In this document: in pieces, positions 8,626 through 15,552 of the stretch
Position numbering within the stretch: position 1 is the stretch's first letter
Layout: each line of letters begins with the position of its first letter
Origin: Methylobacterium sp. E-065
Lineage (GTDB): Bacteria; Pseudomonadota; Alphaproteobacteria; Rhizobiales; Beijerinckiaceae
NCBI RefSeq assembly: GCF_022829605.1
Contig: NZ_JAKSYD010000188.1
Coordinates: forward strand, 62,001 to 126,000
Reading direction: 5' to 3'
Length of the DNA: 64,000 bases
Notes under the pieces: generated by a model
Seen by the model: only the letters and a program-made list of their open reading frames with translations
What the model was told of the DNA's origin: nothing
The model's database searches: none
Program-made: the position numbers and the translations under genes

Positions 8626-9363
8626 CTACTCGGTCCAGCGGGCGCTCCGACCCCATCCGCCGAGCACCTGATCAATCCAGCCGCGTTGCGGTCCGACCAG
8701 GACGCCCTGGGTGAGGCCGCCGCAGGTACCGCCGATCCAGGCGGCGAGCGCCCGCACGGTGCCGTCCGGCCCGATGATCGGGCCGCCGGAATCGCCCTGG
8801 CAGGCCCCGCCGGCGCTGCCCTGGAGCCAGACCAGGATGCGGCTCGGCCCGTAGGGCTCGATCACCGGTAGATTCAGGCTGCGATAGGTGCCGGTGGAGC
8901 GTGGATCCCCGGGCTTGGCGGCGCCGTAGCCGCCGAGGGTCAGGTCTTCGCCCGCCCGTGGCAGCGCGGCGCTCAAGGCCACCGGCGCGAAGCGCGCCGG
9001 CAGCGGCGTCGCGGTGCGCAGGAGCGCGAGGTCGATGGACCGCCGCCGGGCCTTCGCGGCGCCCGCGTCGTAGCCCGGATGCAGCGCCCGCGCCGCCACC
9101 TCGACCAGCACCGGCGCGCCGGACGCGTCGCGGAAATGCACGCGGTGCTGCGAGGCGTCGGCGAGGCAATGGCCGGCGGTGAGCACCGTGTCGGGAGCGA
9201 GCACCACGCCGGTGCAGACGCCGCCCTTCGAGGACAGGACCATCACGGCCCCGCCGGGCGTCGTCTCGGCCCCGCCCACGATGGCGCACGCGGAGCCGCC
9301 TGCCAGCGACAGGGCGACCGCGAGGGCGGCGAGAGCCGCCGGGCGGCGCTTCGAGACCCGCAT
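8626..9363 (-). CDS. Second secreted trypsin-like (S1) serine protease
   Basis: About 245 residues from the ATG at 9363; a TTG five codons upstream is also possible. A basic start plus hydrophobic LAALAVALSLAGGSACA gives a clear signal peptide, followed at once by IVGGAE, the classic trypsin N-terminus after activation. Triad: His in LTAGHC, Asp in SIDLALLR, Ser in CQGDSGGP. Shorter than the first protease and only moderately similar to it, so more likely an independent acquisition or old duplicate than a recent one. Its 5' end lies 27 bases from the gp6 start, so it abuts the resumption of the GTA backbone. Confidence 0.87.
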   Translation of the reverse strand: MRVSKRRPAALAALAVALSLAGGSACAIVGGAETTPGGAVMVLSSKGGVCTGVVLAPDTVLTAGHCLADASQHRVHFRDASGAPVLVEVAARALHPGYDAGAAKARRRSIDLALLRTATPLPARFAPVALSAALPRAGEDLTLGGYGAAKPGDPRSTGTYRSLNLPVIEPYGPSRILVWLQGSAGGACQGDSGGPIIGPDGTVRALAAWIGGTCGGLTQGVLVGPQRGWIDQVLGGWGRSARWTE

Positions 9364-9390
9364 CGGATTACCGCTCAAGAGGGACGCACC

Positions 9391-9951
9391 ATGATCCCGT
9401 TACGCATCGATGCCGCCGCCGTCGAGCCGGTGAGCGTTGCGGAGCTGCGCGCCTACCTGCGCTTCGACTCCGACGACGCGGGGGCCGAGGACGCGTTGCT
9501 CCAGGCCCTGATCGTGGCGGTGCGCGCCAGTCTGGAGATCGAGACGCGCCGGATCCTGGTGCCGGGCCGCTACCGGATCGCACTCGCCGCCTGGCCGCCG
9601 GACGGGCAGGTGCCGCTGCCGCTGAGCCCGCTGGTGTCCGTCCTCCGCGCCGGGCTCGCGGGGGTAGGGGGCGTGACCGACCTCGCCGAAGGGCTGGTGC
9701 GTCCGGGCCCCGACCCGATCGAGGCGCCGGGCCTGCTGATCGATCCGGCGGTGCCGGACCCCGCCGGGCGCACGATCCTGATCGAGGTGGCGGCCGGGTT
9801 CGGCGGCGACGGGCCGCCCCTGCCGGCGCCCCTGCGGCTCGCGATCCTCCGGTTGGCCGCCGCCCGCTACGAGCACCGGGGCGACGAGGCGGACGGCATC
9901 CGCACCGACGCCGCCGACCTCGCCGCGCCCTTCCGCCGGATGCGCCTGTGA
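9391..9951 (+). CDS. Head-tail connector protein (gp6-like)
   Basis: 186 residues. Begins MIPLRIDAAAVEPVSVAELRAYLRFDSDDAGAEDALL, the N-terminal pattern of phage connector proteins of the phiE125 gp8/HK97 gp6 type that attach to the portal ring. Conserved middle LEIETRRILVPGRYRIAL and C-terminal LRLAILRLAAARYEHRG helix are visible. Start ATG at 9391 after AAGAGGGACGC. Its stop overlaps the next start (TGATG at 9949-9953), so gp6 and gp7 are translationally coupled. The gene restarts the backbone after the 4.2-kb cargo interruption. Confidence 0.88.
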   Translation: MIPLRIDAAAVEPVSVAELRAYLRFDSDDAGAEDALLQALIVAVRASLEIETRRILVPGRYRIALAAWPPDGQVPLPLSPLVSVLRAGLAGVGGVTDLAEGLVRPGPDPIEAPGLLIDPAVPDPAGRTILIEVAAGFGGDGPPLPAPLRLAILRLAAARYEHRGDEADGIRTDAADLAAPFRRMRL

Positions 9952-10328
9952 TGGCCGGCACCGGAGACCGCGCGATGGCGAGCCTGCCCCGACACCCGCC
10001 GCTCGGCACCCGTCGGCGGCGCTTCGTGCTGGAACGTCCGTTGGAGGTGCCGGACGGGTTCGGCGGCGTGCTGCGCCGCTACGTGGCCGGCCCGGTCCTG
10101 TGGGGCGCCCTGGCGCCGTCCGGTTTGGTCGACCGGCCCGAGGGCGGCCGGACCGACACGCTCCCCGCCTACCGCATCGCCCTGCGGGGCCGGGCCGACC
10201 TCGATCCGACCATGCGGCTCGCCGCCGGCCCCCGCCGCTTCGCGATCCGCGCGGTGACCGAACCCGACGGGCGGGGCCGCGACTGCATCTGCCACGTCGA
10301 GGAGCTGCCGCGGGAGAACCTGTCGTGA
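9951..10328 (+). CDS. Head-tail adaptor/head closure protein (gp7-like)
   Basis: About 125 residues. Contains LGTRRRRFVLERPLEVPDGFGGVLRRYVAGPVLWGALAP, the standard opening of head-closure proteins of the SPP1 gp16/HK97 gp7 type, and a C-terminal RFAIRAVTEPDGRGRDCICHVEE. Position between gp6 and gp8 supports the role of sealing the head after packaging. A GTG at 9948 could also start it. The end overlaps the following GTG start by four bases (GTGA), again suggesting coupling. Confidence 0.84.
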   Translation: MAGTGDRAMASLPRHPPLGTRRRRFVLERPLEVPDGFGGVLRRYVAGPVLWGALAPSGLVDRPEGGRTDTLPAYRIALRGRADLDPTMRLAAGPRRFAIRAVTEPDGRGRDCICHVEELPRENLS

Positions 10329-10741
10329 CCGATCCGAGCCCGCTCCTGGCCTTGCGCGCCGGCCTGATCGCACGCCTCACCCCGGATGCCGCCCTCGCGG
10401 CTCTGCTGGGTGGCCGTGTCCGGCTCTACGACGAGCCGCCCCGGGGCGTGCTCCCGGTCTACGCCCTGTTCGGCGATTCCGGAATCCAGGACGATTCCGT
10501 CGATGGCGCCGAGCGTCACCGCCATACCCACGAGATCGTGGTGATCGCCCGACCCGGTTCGGTGCGCACCGCGCTGGACGCCGCCGAGCGTATCGCGGCG
10601 CTCCTCGCCGATACGGCCATGCCGCTCGCCGGCTGCCGGCTCGTCACCCTGCGGGTGCGCGCCATCAAGGCCCACCGCGACACCCGGACCGGCGAGGCGC
10701 GGGCGAGCCTCACCGTCGAGGCCGTCACCGAGACCCTTTGA
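10325..10741 (+). CDS. DUF3168 tail-completion protein (gp8-like)
   Basis: 138 residues, starting with GTG at 10325 inside the previous stop. Reads SPLLALRAGLIARLTPDAALAALLGGRVRLYDEPP, typical of the DUF3168 family of tail terminator/completion proteins found after head-closure genes. A conserved HRHTHEIVVIARPGS strand follows, with a C-terminal repeated helix. Length fits the family. It ends about 100 bases before the major tail gene. Confidence 0.85.
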   Translation: MTDPSPLLALRAGLIARLTPDAALAALLGGRVRLYDEPPRGVLPVYALFGDSGIQDDSVDGAERHRHTHEIVVIARPGSVRTALDAAERIAALLADTAMPLAGCRLVTLRVRAIKAHRDTRTGEARASLTVEAVTETL

Positions 10742-10845
10742 TCCCGACGGCCGTCGGCAAGCGCGAATGCGCGTCGCCGCCAATGCGGCGGTTCGTCCAG
10801 GAGGCGTCAGCCTCATGAGCCACTGTGATGACGAGGAGGCAACCG

Positions 10846-11256
10846 ATGGGCGCGCAGAAGGGCAAGGACCTGCTGATCCGGGCCGGCGATGGCGCGGGCG
10901 GCTTCGTGGCGGTGGCGGGCCTGCGCAGCCGCCAGATCACCCTGAACGCCGAGACCGTGGACGTCACCAACGCCGACTCCGCCGGGCGCTGGCGCGAATT
11001 GCTCGCCGGGGCCGGTGTGCGCCGGGCCGCGATCGCAGGCTCGGGCGTGTTCCGCGACCAGGCCTCGGACGCGCGGCTGCGCCTGATCTTCTTCGAGGGG
11101 GTGATCGAGACCTTCCAGGTCGTGGTGCCGGGCTTCGGGATCCTGGAGGGCCCGTTCCAGATCGCGAGCCTGGAATACCGCGGCGACCACGCCGGCGAGG
11201 TGACCTTCGACATGAGCCTCGATTCGGCGGGCGCGCTCGCCTTCGCGGCGGCGTGA
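10846..11256 (+). CDS. Major tail tube protein (gp9-like, TP901-1 type)
   Basis: 136 residues. Start ATG at 10846 follows a strong GAGGAGGC ribosome-binding site five bases upstream; the longer start at 10825 lacks one. The sequence carries KGKDLLIRAGDG, then TLNAETVDVTNADSAGRWRELL and a C-terminal FQIASLEYRGDHAGEVTFDMSL, the hallmark of the TP901-1-like tail tube family, which polymerises into the tail tube around the tape measure. Confidence 0.9.
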   Translation: MGAQKGKDLLIRAGDGAGGFVAVAGLRSRQITLNAETVDVTNADSAGRWRELLAGAGVRRAAIAGSGVFRDQASDARLRLIFFEGVIETFQVVVPGFGILEGPFQIASLEYRGDHAGEVTFDMSLDSAGALAFAAA

Positions 11257-11272
11257 GCCCGTGGGGCGTTCC

Positions 11273-12259
11273 ATGGCGAACCGGATCCGCGGCGCGGTGC
11301 CGCTCGACCTCGGCGGCCGGCGCTACACCCTCTGCCTCACCCTCGGGGCGCTGGCCGAGCTGGAGGATCTGCTCGGGGCCGGCGATCTCACGGGCCTCGC
11401 CGCCCGCTTCACGGCTGGCCGCCTCTCGGCGCGCGACCTGATCGCCCTGCTGGGGGTCGCCCTGCGGGGCGGCGGCCACGACCTCGACGACGCGGCGGTC
11501 GCCCAGCTGCCCCTGGCCGGCGGGCTCGAGGCCGTCACGACGGCCCTCGAAGCCGTCCTCGCCGCGGCGTTCGGGGAGGCGCCGGGGCCTGCAAACCCGC
11601 CTCAGGGCCCCCTCTCCCGTGCGGGCTGTGAAGTTCACACATCGCTGGCCGAGACGCGCTCTCCTCCCCCTTGTGGGGAGGAGGTGGGGGTGGGGCAGGA
11701 GGCACCGTCACGCTCGATCCTGAACCACCCCCACCCCTGGTCCCTCCCCGCAGGCTCGAGCGATCCCGGGCAGGCCCGGGATCGCCAGGGGAGGGGAAAC
11801 GCGCTTGGTTCTCAAGCCTTTGGCATCCAGCCGAGAAGTGTGAACGCACAAGCCCGTGCGGGAGAGGGTCGGGGCGAGGGACGAGAACCCGTAGATTTGA
11901 TCGATCCGTCGACGCGTGACGCGTGCACGCCGCCTTCGGAATCCGCGTATCCCTCACCCTGTCCCTCTCCCGCACGGGAGAGGGGACCCGCGCCGGGTTC
12001 GAGGCGGTTGGCACCCCCTTCGGCGGAGAGCGCTCAAGGATCGGAGCCGGATGCGTCGGTTCCGACCCGCCTGCCAAACGCCTTCCCCTGGGAGGACGCC
12101 CTGGCCGTCGGCCTCGGCGTGCTGGGTTGGCGTCCCGGTGACTTCTGGTCGGCGACCCCACGGGAGTTCGCCGCCGCCCTCGGCCCGCGCGCCCGGCCGG
12201 AGGCGCTCACCCGGGCGGGCTTCGAGGATCTGCTCGCCGCCTACCCCGACCGGACCTGA
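11273..12259 (+). CDS. GTA gp10 fused in frame to tail-chaperone (gp10.1-like) domain through inserted repeats
   Basis: Normally two short tail-assembly proteins. Residues 1 to about 110 form a GTA gp10-type domain (PLDLGGRRYTLCLTLGALAELEDLLG and LSARDLIALLGVALRGGG). The last 65 or so residues (FPWEDALAVGLGVLGWRPGDFW and ATPREFAAALG) form the small tail-assembly-chaperone-like domain. Between them lie about 150 residues encoded entirely by palindromic repeat DNA (11608-11984 and flank), low in structure and rich in Pro, Gly, Ser and Arg. The frame stays open across it, so a fusion protein of 328 residues is predicted. The start is the ATG at 11273; a GTG at 11261 is less likely. Whether the two domains are made as one chain is unknown. 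Confidence 0.72.
   Translation: MANRIRGAVPLDLGGRRYTLCLTLGALAELEDLLGAGDLTGLAARFTAGRLSARDLIALLGVALRGGGHDLDDAAVAQLPLAGGLEAVTTALEAVLAAAFGEAPGPANPPQGPLSRAGCEVHTSLAETRSPPPCGEEVGVGQEAPSRSILNHPHPWSLPAGSSDPGQARDRQGRGNALGSQAFGIQPRSVNAQARAGEGRGEGREPVDLIDPSTRDACTPPSESAYPSPCPSPARERGPAPGSRRLAPPSAESAQGSEPDASVPTRLPNAFPWEDALAVGLGVLGWRPGDFWSATPREFAAALGPRARPEALTRAGFEDLLAAYPDRT
11626..11852 (+). mobile_element. Nested MITE-like palindromic element (type B copy 2)
   Basis: 227 bases inserted in the type A arm. A 10-base CCCGTGCGGG flanks it on both sides (11616-11625 and 11853-11862), as expected for a target-site duplication. Its termini are imperfect inverted repeats: left CTGTGAAGTTCACACATC, right (complement) CTTGTGCGTTCACACTTC. 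Inside are the type B arms (CTCCTCCCCCTTGTGGGGAG at about 11661-11680, and CCACCCCCACCCCTGGTCCC with its partner). It encodes no protein of its own, so any movement would need a transposase supplied in trans. Confidence 0.65.
11760..11785 (+). repeat. Perfect palindrome nested inside the type B element
   Basis: GCGATCCCGGG at 11760-11770 and CCCGGGATCGC at 11775-11785 pair perfectly over 11 bases with a four-base CAGG loop. It splits what would otherwise be the right type B arm (TCCCTCCCCGC before it, GGGGAGGGG after it), which makes a third level of nesting. Confidence 0.7.
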
Positions 12260-12273
12260 GACGAGGCTGACCG

Positions 12274-12847
12274 ATGGCCGACACCGACGCCGACACGCAG
12301 GATTCCGCCCGGGCCGAGCGGCTGCAAAACCTCGACCGACTGGCCCAGAATTTCGGCCGCAGCCTCGACACGGCGCTGACCCGGGGGGGCCGCCTCCGGG
12401 CGCAGCCTCGACGGCGTGCTCGGCATGATCGGCACCCGGCTCGCCGGCGCGGCGACCCGGGCGGCGGGGGGCGCGATCCAGTCCGGGGTCACCGGGCTCA
12501 TCAATTCCGTGCTGGGCGCCGGCTCAGAGCCCGGCTTCGCCCGGGGCGGTGTGTTCCGGGCTGGGCGGGTCCAGCCCTTCGCGGCCGGCGGGGTGGTGGC
12601 GGCGCCGACCTATTTCCCCATGGCGGGCGGCACCGGCCTCATGGGCGAGGCCGGGCCGGAGGCGATCCTGCCGCTGGCCCGCGGCGCGGACGGGCGCCTG
12701 GGCGTCGCAGGGGGCGGGGCCTCGGCGCGGCCGGTCTCGGTGACGGTCAACATCGCCACGCCCGACCCGGGGGCGTTCCGCCGGTCCGAGGCGCAGGTCA
12801 CGGCGAGCCTCGCCCGCGCGGTGGCGCGCGGCCAGCGGGCGACGTGA
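12274..12847 (+). pseudogene. Short tape-measure protein (gp11-like) with a frameshift at a G7 run
   Basis: The tape measure sets tail length. The gene opens with ATG at 12274 (MADTDADTQDSARAERLQNL, then FGRSLDTALTRG). The frame then goes wrong at seven consecutive G (12383-12389). The expected continuation (AASGRSLDGVLGMIGTRLAG and onward, with PMAGGTGLMGEAGPEAILPLARG, a strong family motif) runs in the next frame to the stop at 12847. Removing one G restores a continuous protein of about 190 residues, the usual length for GTA gp11. Either a sequencing error, a true inactivating slip, or slippage at the homopolymer. The downstream part alone could start at ATG 12425. Confidence 0.75.
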
Positions 12848-12901
12848 GACGCCGAAGAGCCGTCCATCGCCAACCCTCCCTCGCCAACCCTCGGGACCGC
12901 C

Positions 12902-13543
12902 ATGGCCGACGATTTCCACGAGGTGCTGTTTCCCCTCGACGTGTCGCTGCGCGCGAGCGGCGGCCCGCAGCGGCTGACCGAGATCGTCACCCTGGCCTCC
13001 GGACGGGAGCACCGGAACGGCCGCTGGGCGGATTCCCGCCGCCGCTACGATGCCGGCTTCGGGCTGCGCGGGCTCGACGCGCTCCACGCCGTCCTCGCCT
13101 TCTTCGAGGAGCGGCGCGGCCGCCTCTACGGCTTCCGTTTCCGCGACCGGGTCGATGGTCGCTCCGGGCCGCCGGGCCGGGCGATCGGCCCCCTCGACCA
13201 GCCGATCGGCACCGGCGACGGCACCACCGCGACCTTCCCGCTGGTGAAGACCTACGGGACCGGCTTCGCCCCCTATCGCCGCCGGATCGCCAAGCCGGTG
13301 GCCGGAAGCGTCCGGGTCGCGGTTTCCGGCCAGGAGGTCGGGCCCGAGGGCTTCGCGTGCGACGCGACGACCGGCCGCGTCACCTTCACGCCCGGCCATG
13401 TCCCGGCGCCCGGAGCCGCCGTCACCGCGGGCTTCGCCTTCGACGTGCCGGTCCGCTTCGACACCGACGAACTCACCATTGATCTCGCGGCCTTCACGGC
13501 CGGGGAGATCCCGCGGGTGCCGCTCGTCGAGATCGTGCCCTGA
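12902..13543 (+). CDS. DUF2460 distal tail protein (gp12-like)
   Basis: 213 residues. The family pattern is clear: FHEVLFPLDVSLRASGGPQRLTEIV, GREHRNGRWADSRRRYDAGFGLRG, FFEERRGRLYGFRFRDRVD and a late GHVPAPGAAVTAGFAFDVPVRFDTDEL. In RcGTA this protein forms the distal tail ring joining tube and baseplate. Start ATG at 12902. The spacer before it contains a short direct repeat (CGCCAACCCTC twice). Only ten bases separate it from gp13. Confidence 0.93.
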   Translation: MADDFHEVLFPLDVSLRASGGPQRLTEIVTLASGREHRNGRWADSRRRYDAGFGLRGLDALHAVLAFFEERRGRLYGFRFRDRVDGRSGPPGRAIGPLDQPIGTGDGTTATFPLVKTYGTGFAPYRRRIAKPVAGSVRVAVSGQEVGPEGFACDATTGRVTFTPGHVPAPGAAVTAGFAFDVPVRFDTDELTIDLAAFTAGEIPRVPLVEIVP

Positions 13544-13553
13544 GGGAGGATCC

Positions 13554-14429
13554 ATGCGCGACATCCCGGAGGCCTTCGCGGCCCATCTCGCGGGGGGCGT
13601 GACCACCCTGTGCCGCTGCTGGTCCCTGCTGCGGCGGGACGGCCTCGCCCTCGGCTTCACCGACCACGACCGCGACCTGACCTTTGCCGGCCTCGTCCAC
13701 CTCGCCCGGACCGGCCTCGACGCCGCCGAGGCCAGCGCGGAATCTGGTTTCGCGGTCTCGGGGGGCGACGTGGCCGGGGCGCTCAGCAGCCTCGGCCTGA
13801 CCGAGGCCGACATCGCCGGCGGCCTCTACGACGGCGCCGCGGTCGAGACCTGGCTGGTGGACTGGGCCAATCCCGAGACCCGCCTGCTCCTCGACCTCGC
13901 CACGATCGGCGAGGTGCGCCGGGAGGGCGATGCCTTCGTGGCGGAACTGCGCGGCCTCGCACACCGGCTGGATGCGGAGCGTGGCCGGACCTATCGCGCC
14001 ACCTGCGGGGCCGATCTCGGGGACGGGCGCTGCAGGGTCGATCTGGCGGCGTGGCGGACCACCGGCAACGTCGTCGGCGTCCCCGAACCCGCGACCCTCA
14101 CGGCGACTCTGGCGGGGGACTTTTCCGATAGCCTGTTCACCGGCGGCCGTCTCGCCTGGACCGAAGGCGCCAATGCCGGGCTCGCCGCGGATGTGCGCCT
14201 GCAGCTCGGCGGCCTGATCGAGCTCTGGACCGCGCCGGCCCGGCCAGTCGCCGCCGGGGACCGGTTCACGCTGACCGCAGGCTGCGACAAGCGCCTCGCC
14301 ACCTGCCGGGACCGCTTCGCCAACGCGATCAACTTCCAGGGCTTTCCGCACATGCCCGGCAACGACGCGGTGATGCGCGCGGTGCCGGGCTCGGATCCCA
14401 TCCTCGACGGCGGGAGCCTGTACCGATGA
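13554..14429 (+). CDS. DUF2163 baseplate hub protein (gp13-like)
   Basis: 291 residues. Start ATG at 13554 after GGGAGGATCC. Typical opening HLAGGVTTLCRCWSLLRRDGLALGFTDHDRDLTF and a C-terminal Cys-rich section (CGADLGDGRCRVD, AGCDKRLATCRDRFANAINFQGFPHMPGND), in which four conserved cysteines bind an Fe-S cluster in RcGTA gp13. Overlaps gp14 by four bases (ATGA). The protein looks complete. Confidence 0.93.
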   Translation: MRDIPEAFAAHLAGGVTTLCRCWSLLRRDGLALGFTDHDRDLTFAGLVHLARTGLDAAEASAESGFAVSGGDVAGALSSLGLTEADIAGGLYDGAAVETWLVDWANPETRLLLDLATIGEVRREGDAFVAELRGLAHRLDAERGRTYRATCGADLGDGRCRVDLAAWRTTGNVVGVPEPATLTATLAGDFSDSLFTGGRLAWTEGANAGLAADVRLQLGGLIELWTAPARPVAAGDRFTLTAGCDKRLATCRDRFANAINFQGFPHMPGNDAVMRAVPGSDPILDGGSLYR

Positions 14430-14962
14430 GCGCGATGCGGCGGGAGATCGGTGCGGCTGCTTTGGGCGAGGCGCGGCTGTGGCTCGGCACGCCCTACCGT
14501 CATCAGGCCTCGCTGCGCGGAATCGGCTGCGACTGCCTCGGGCTGCTGCGCGGGGTCTGGCGCGGGCTCTACGGCGCCGAGCCCGAGGCGGTGCCGCCCT
14601 ATTCGGGCACCTGGGCGGTATCGGCTGCCCCCGGCACCGATCCGCTGACCGAGGCGGCCCTCCGCCACCTCGTGCCGGTGCCGGCGGCAGAGGCTGCGCC
14701 GCGGGCGGGCGACGTGTTGCTCTTCGCCTTCCGCCGCCACCTCCCGGCCTGCCACTGCGCCATCGCCACCGGTGACGGCGCCATGATCCACGCCCATGAC
14801 GGCGCGGTCGTCACCGAGGTGGCGCTTACAGGATGGTGGCGGCGGCACATGACCGGGGCGTTCCGATTTCCGGACGGCAGGTCAGACCCGCTTCACGAAG
14901 ATCCGGTTGCGACGGTGAGCTTGACGCCTAAGACGTCCATGACCTTGCGGACGGTCTCGTAG
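14426..14962 (+). CDS. NlpC/P60-type peptidoglycan endopeptidase (gp14-like), C-terminus altered
   Basis: A tail-tip cell-wall peptidase that helps DNA entry. 178 residues. Catalytic Cys lies in GCDCLGLLRGVWR and His in CHCAIATGDGAMIHAHDG. The family normally ends soon after GAFRFP. Here about 25 further residues (SDPLHEDPVATVSLTPKT and on) are read from DNA antisense to the 3' end of the neighbouring antitoxin gene, which overlaps by 70 bases. This suggests that insertion of the toxin-antitoxin segment removed the native stop and supplied a new one. Confidence 0.9.
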   Translation: MSAMRREIGAAALGEARLWLGTPYRHQASLRGIGCDCLGLLRGVWRGLYGAEPEAVPPYSGTWAVSAAPGTDPLTEAALRHLVPVPAAEAAPRAGDVLLFAFRRHLPACHCAIATGDGAMIHAHDGAVVTEVALTGWWRRHMTGAFRFPDGRSDPLHEDPVATVSLTPKTSMTLRTVS

Positions 14963-15177
14963 CGAAGCTTCGAGCCGGGCGTCAGGGCCTTGTAGAGGCT
15001 TTCCCGGCCCAGACCCGCCTCCCGGGCGATCTGCGACATGCCGCGGGCTTTGGCGACATCGCCGAGGGCGGCGATGAACAGTTCGGGATCGGGATCATCG
15101 AGGGCGGCGGCGAGGTACTCGGCGATGGCCGCCTCGCTGTCGAGGAACTCCGAGGCGTCAAAGGCACTGAAACGCAT
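14893..15177 (-). CDS. Antitoxin of a HigB/HigA-like addiction module (HTH)
   Basis: 94 residues. Contains FLDSEAAIAEYLAAALDDPDPELFIAALGDVAKARGMSQIAREAGLGRESLYKAL, the pattern of the short helix-turn-helix antidote family paired with HigB/Gp49-like toxins. It probably neutralises the toxin and represses the operon. Its start overlaps the toxin stop (ATGA at 15174-15177 on the reverse strand), the toxin-first order typical of this class. Convergent with gp14. Confidence 0.88.
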   Translation of the reverse strand: MRFSAFDASEFLDSEAAIAEYLAAALDDPDPELFIAALGDVAKARGMSQIAREAGLGRESLYKALTPGSKLRYETVRKVMDVLGVKLTVATGSS

Positions 15178-15479
15178 CAGGCGCTCCCATCAAGCTTGGC
15201 GGCCATGTCTCTGGCCCGCTGAATGTCCCGGATTTGACTCGACTTGTCTCCGCCGCAGAGCAGCAGATACGTCACCTCGCCGCGGCGGACATAATAGACA
15301 CGGTATCCGGGGCCATACGAAATCCGCATCTCGAAAATGCCCGCGCCCACCGGTTTCACATCACCGAGGCGACCCAGCCCGGCGGCACGGATCCGCGCCG
15401 CGACGCGAGCCTTGACGCGATGATCCCGCAGGCCGGCGAGCCAGGCCCGGAACGTGTCGGACAGCAGGATCGTCGTCAC
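15177..15479 (-). CDS. Toxin of the addiction module (RelE/HigB fold)
   Basis: About 100 residues from the GTG at 15479 (complement): TTILLSDTFRAWLAGLRDHRVKARVAARI, then GDVKPVGAGIFEMRISYGPGYRVYYV and LLLCGGDKSSQIRDIQRARDMA. This is the RelE-superfamily killer protein pattern, with the conserved basic GPGYRVYY strand. Such toxins usually cut mRNA at the ribosome. A longer frame to 15626 adds only an Arg/Cys-rich run with no family match, so the GTG is chosen. Cargo between gp14 and gp15. Confidence 0.87.
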   Translation of the reverse strand: MTTILLSDTFRAWLAGLRDHRVKARVAARIRAAGLGRLGDVKPVGAGIFEMRISYGPGYRVYYVRRGEVTYLLLCGGDKSSQIRDIQRARDMAAKLDGSA

Positions 15480-15552
15480 GCAGAGAACGTATCTGCTCGG
15501 ATACGTCGCGGCAAGGCGATGTTGGCGGCGGTGCGGTCTCGAACCGGCACCG

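Larger units (their letters stand above)
11608..11984 (+). repeat. Type A palindromic repeat copy 3, interrupted by a nested element
   Basis: The left arm CCCTCTCCCGTGCGGG stops at 11625 and resumes at 11853 as CCCGTGCGGGAGAGGGTCGG. Joining the two restores the arm seen at 3124. The right arm is CCTCACCCTGTCCCTCTCCC then GCACGGGAGAGGGG, ending at 11984. All of this lies inside the gp10 reading frame, unlike the other copies, which are intergenic. Confidence 0.85.
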
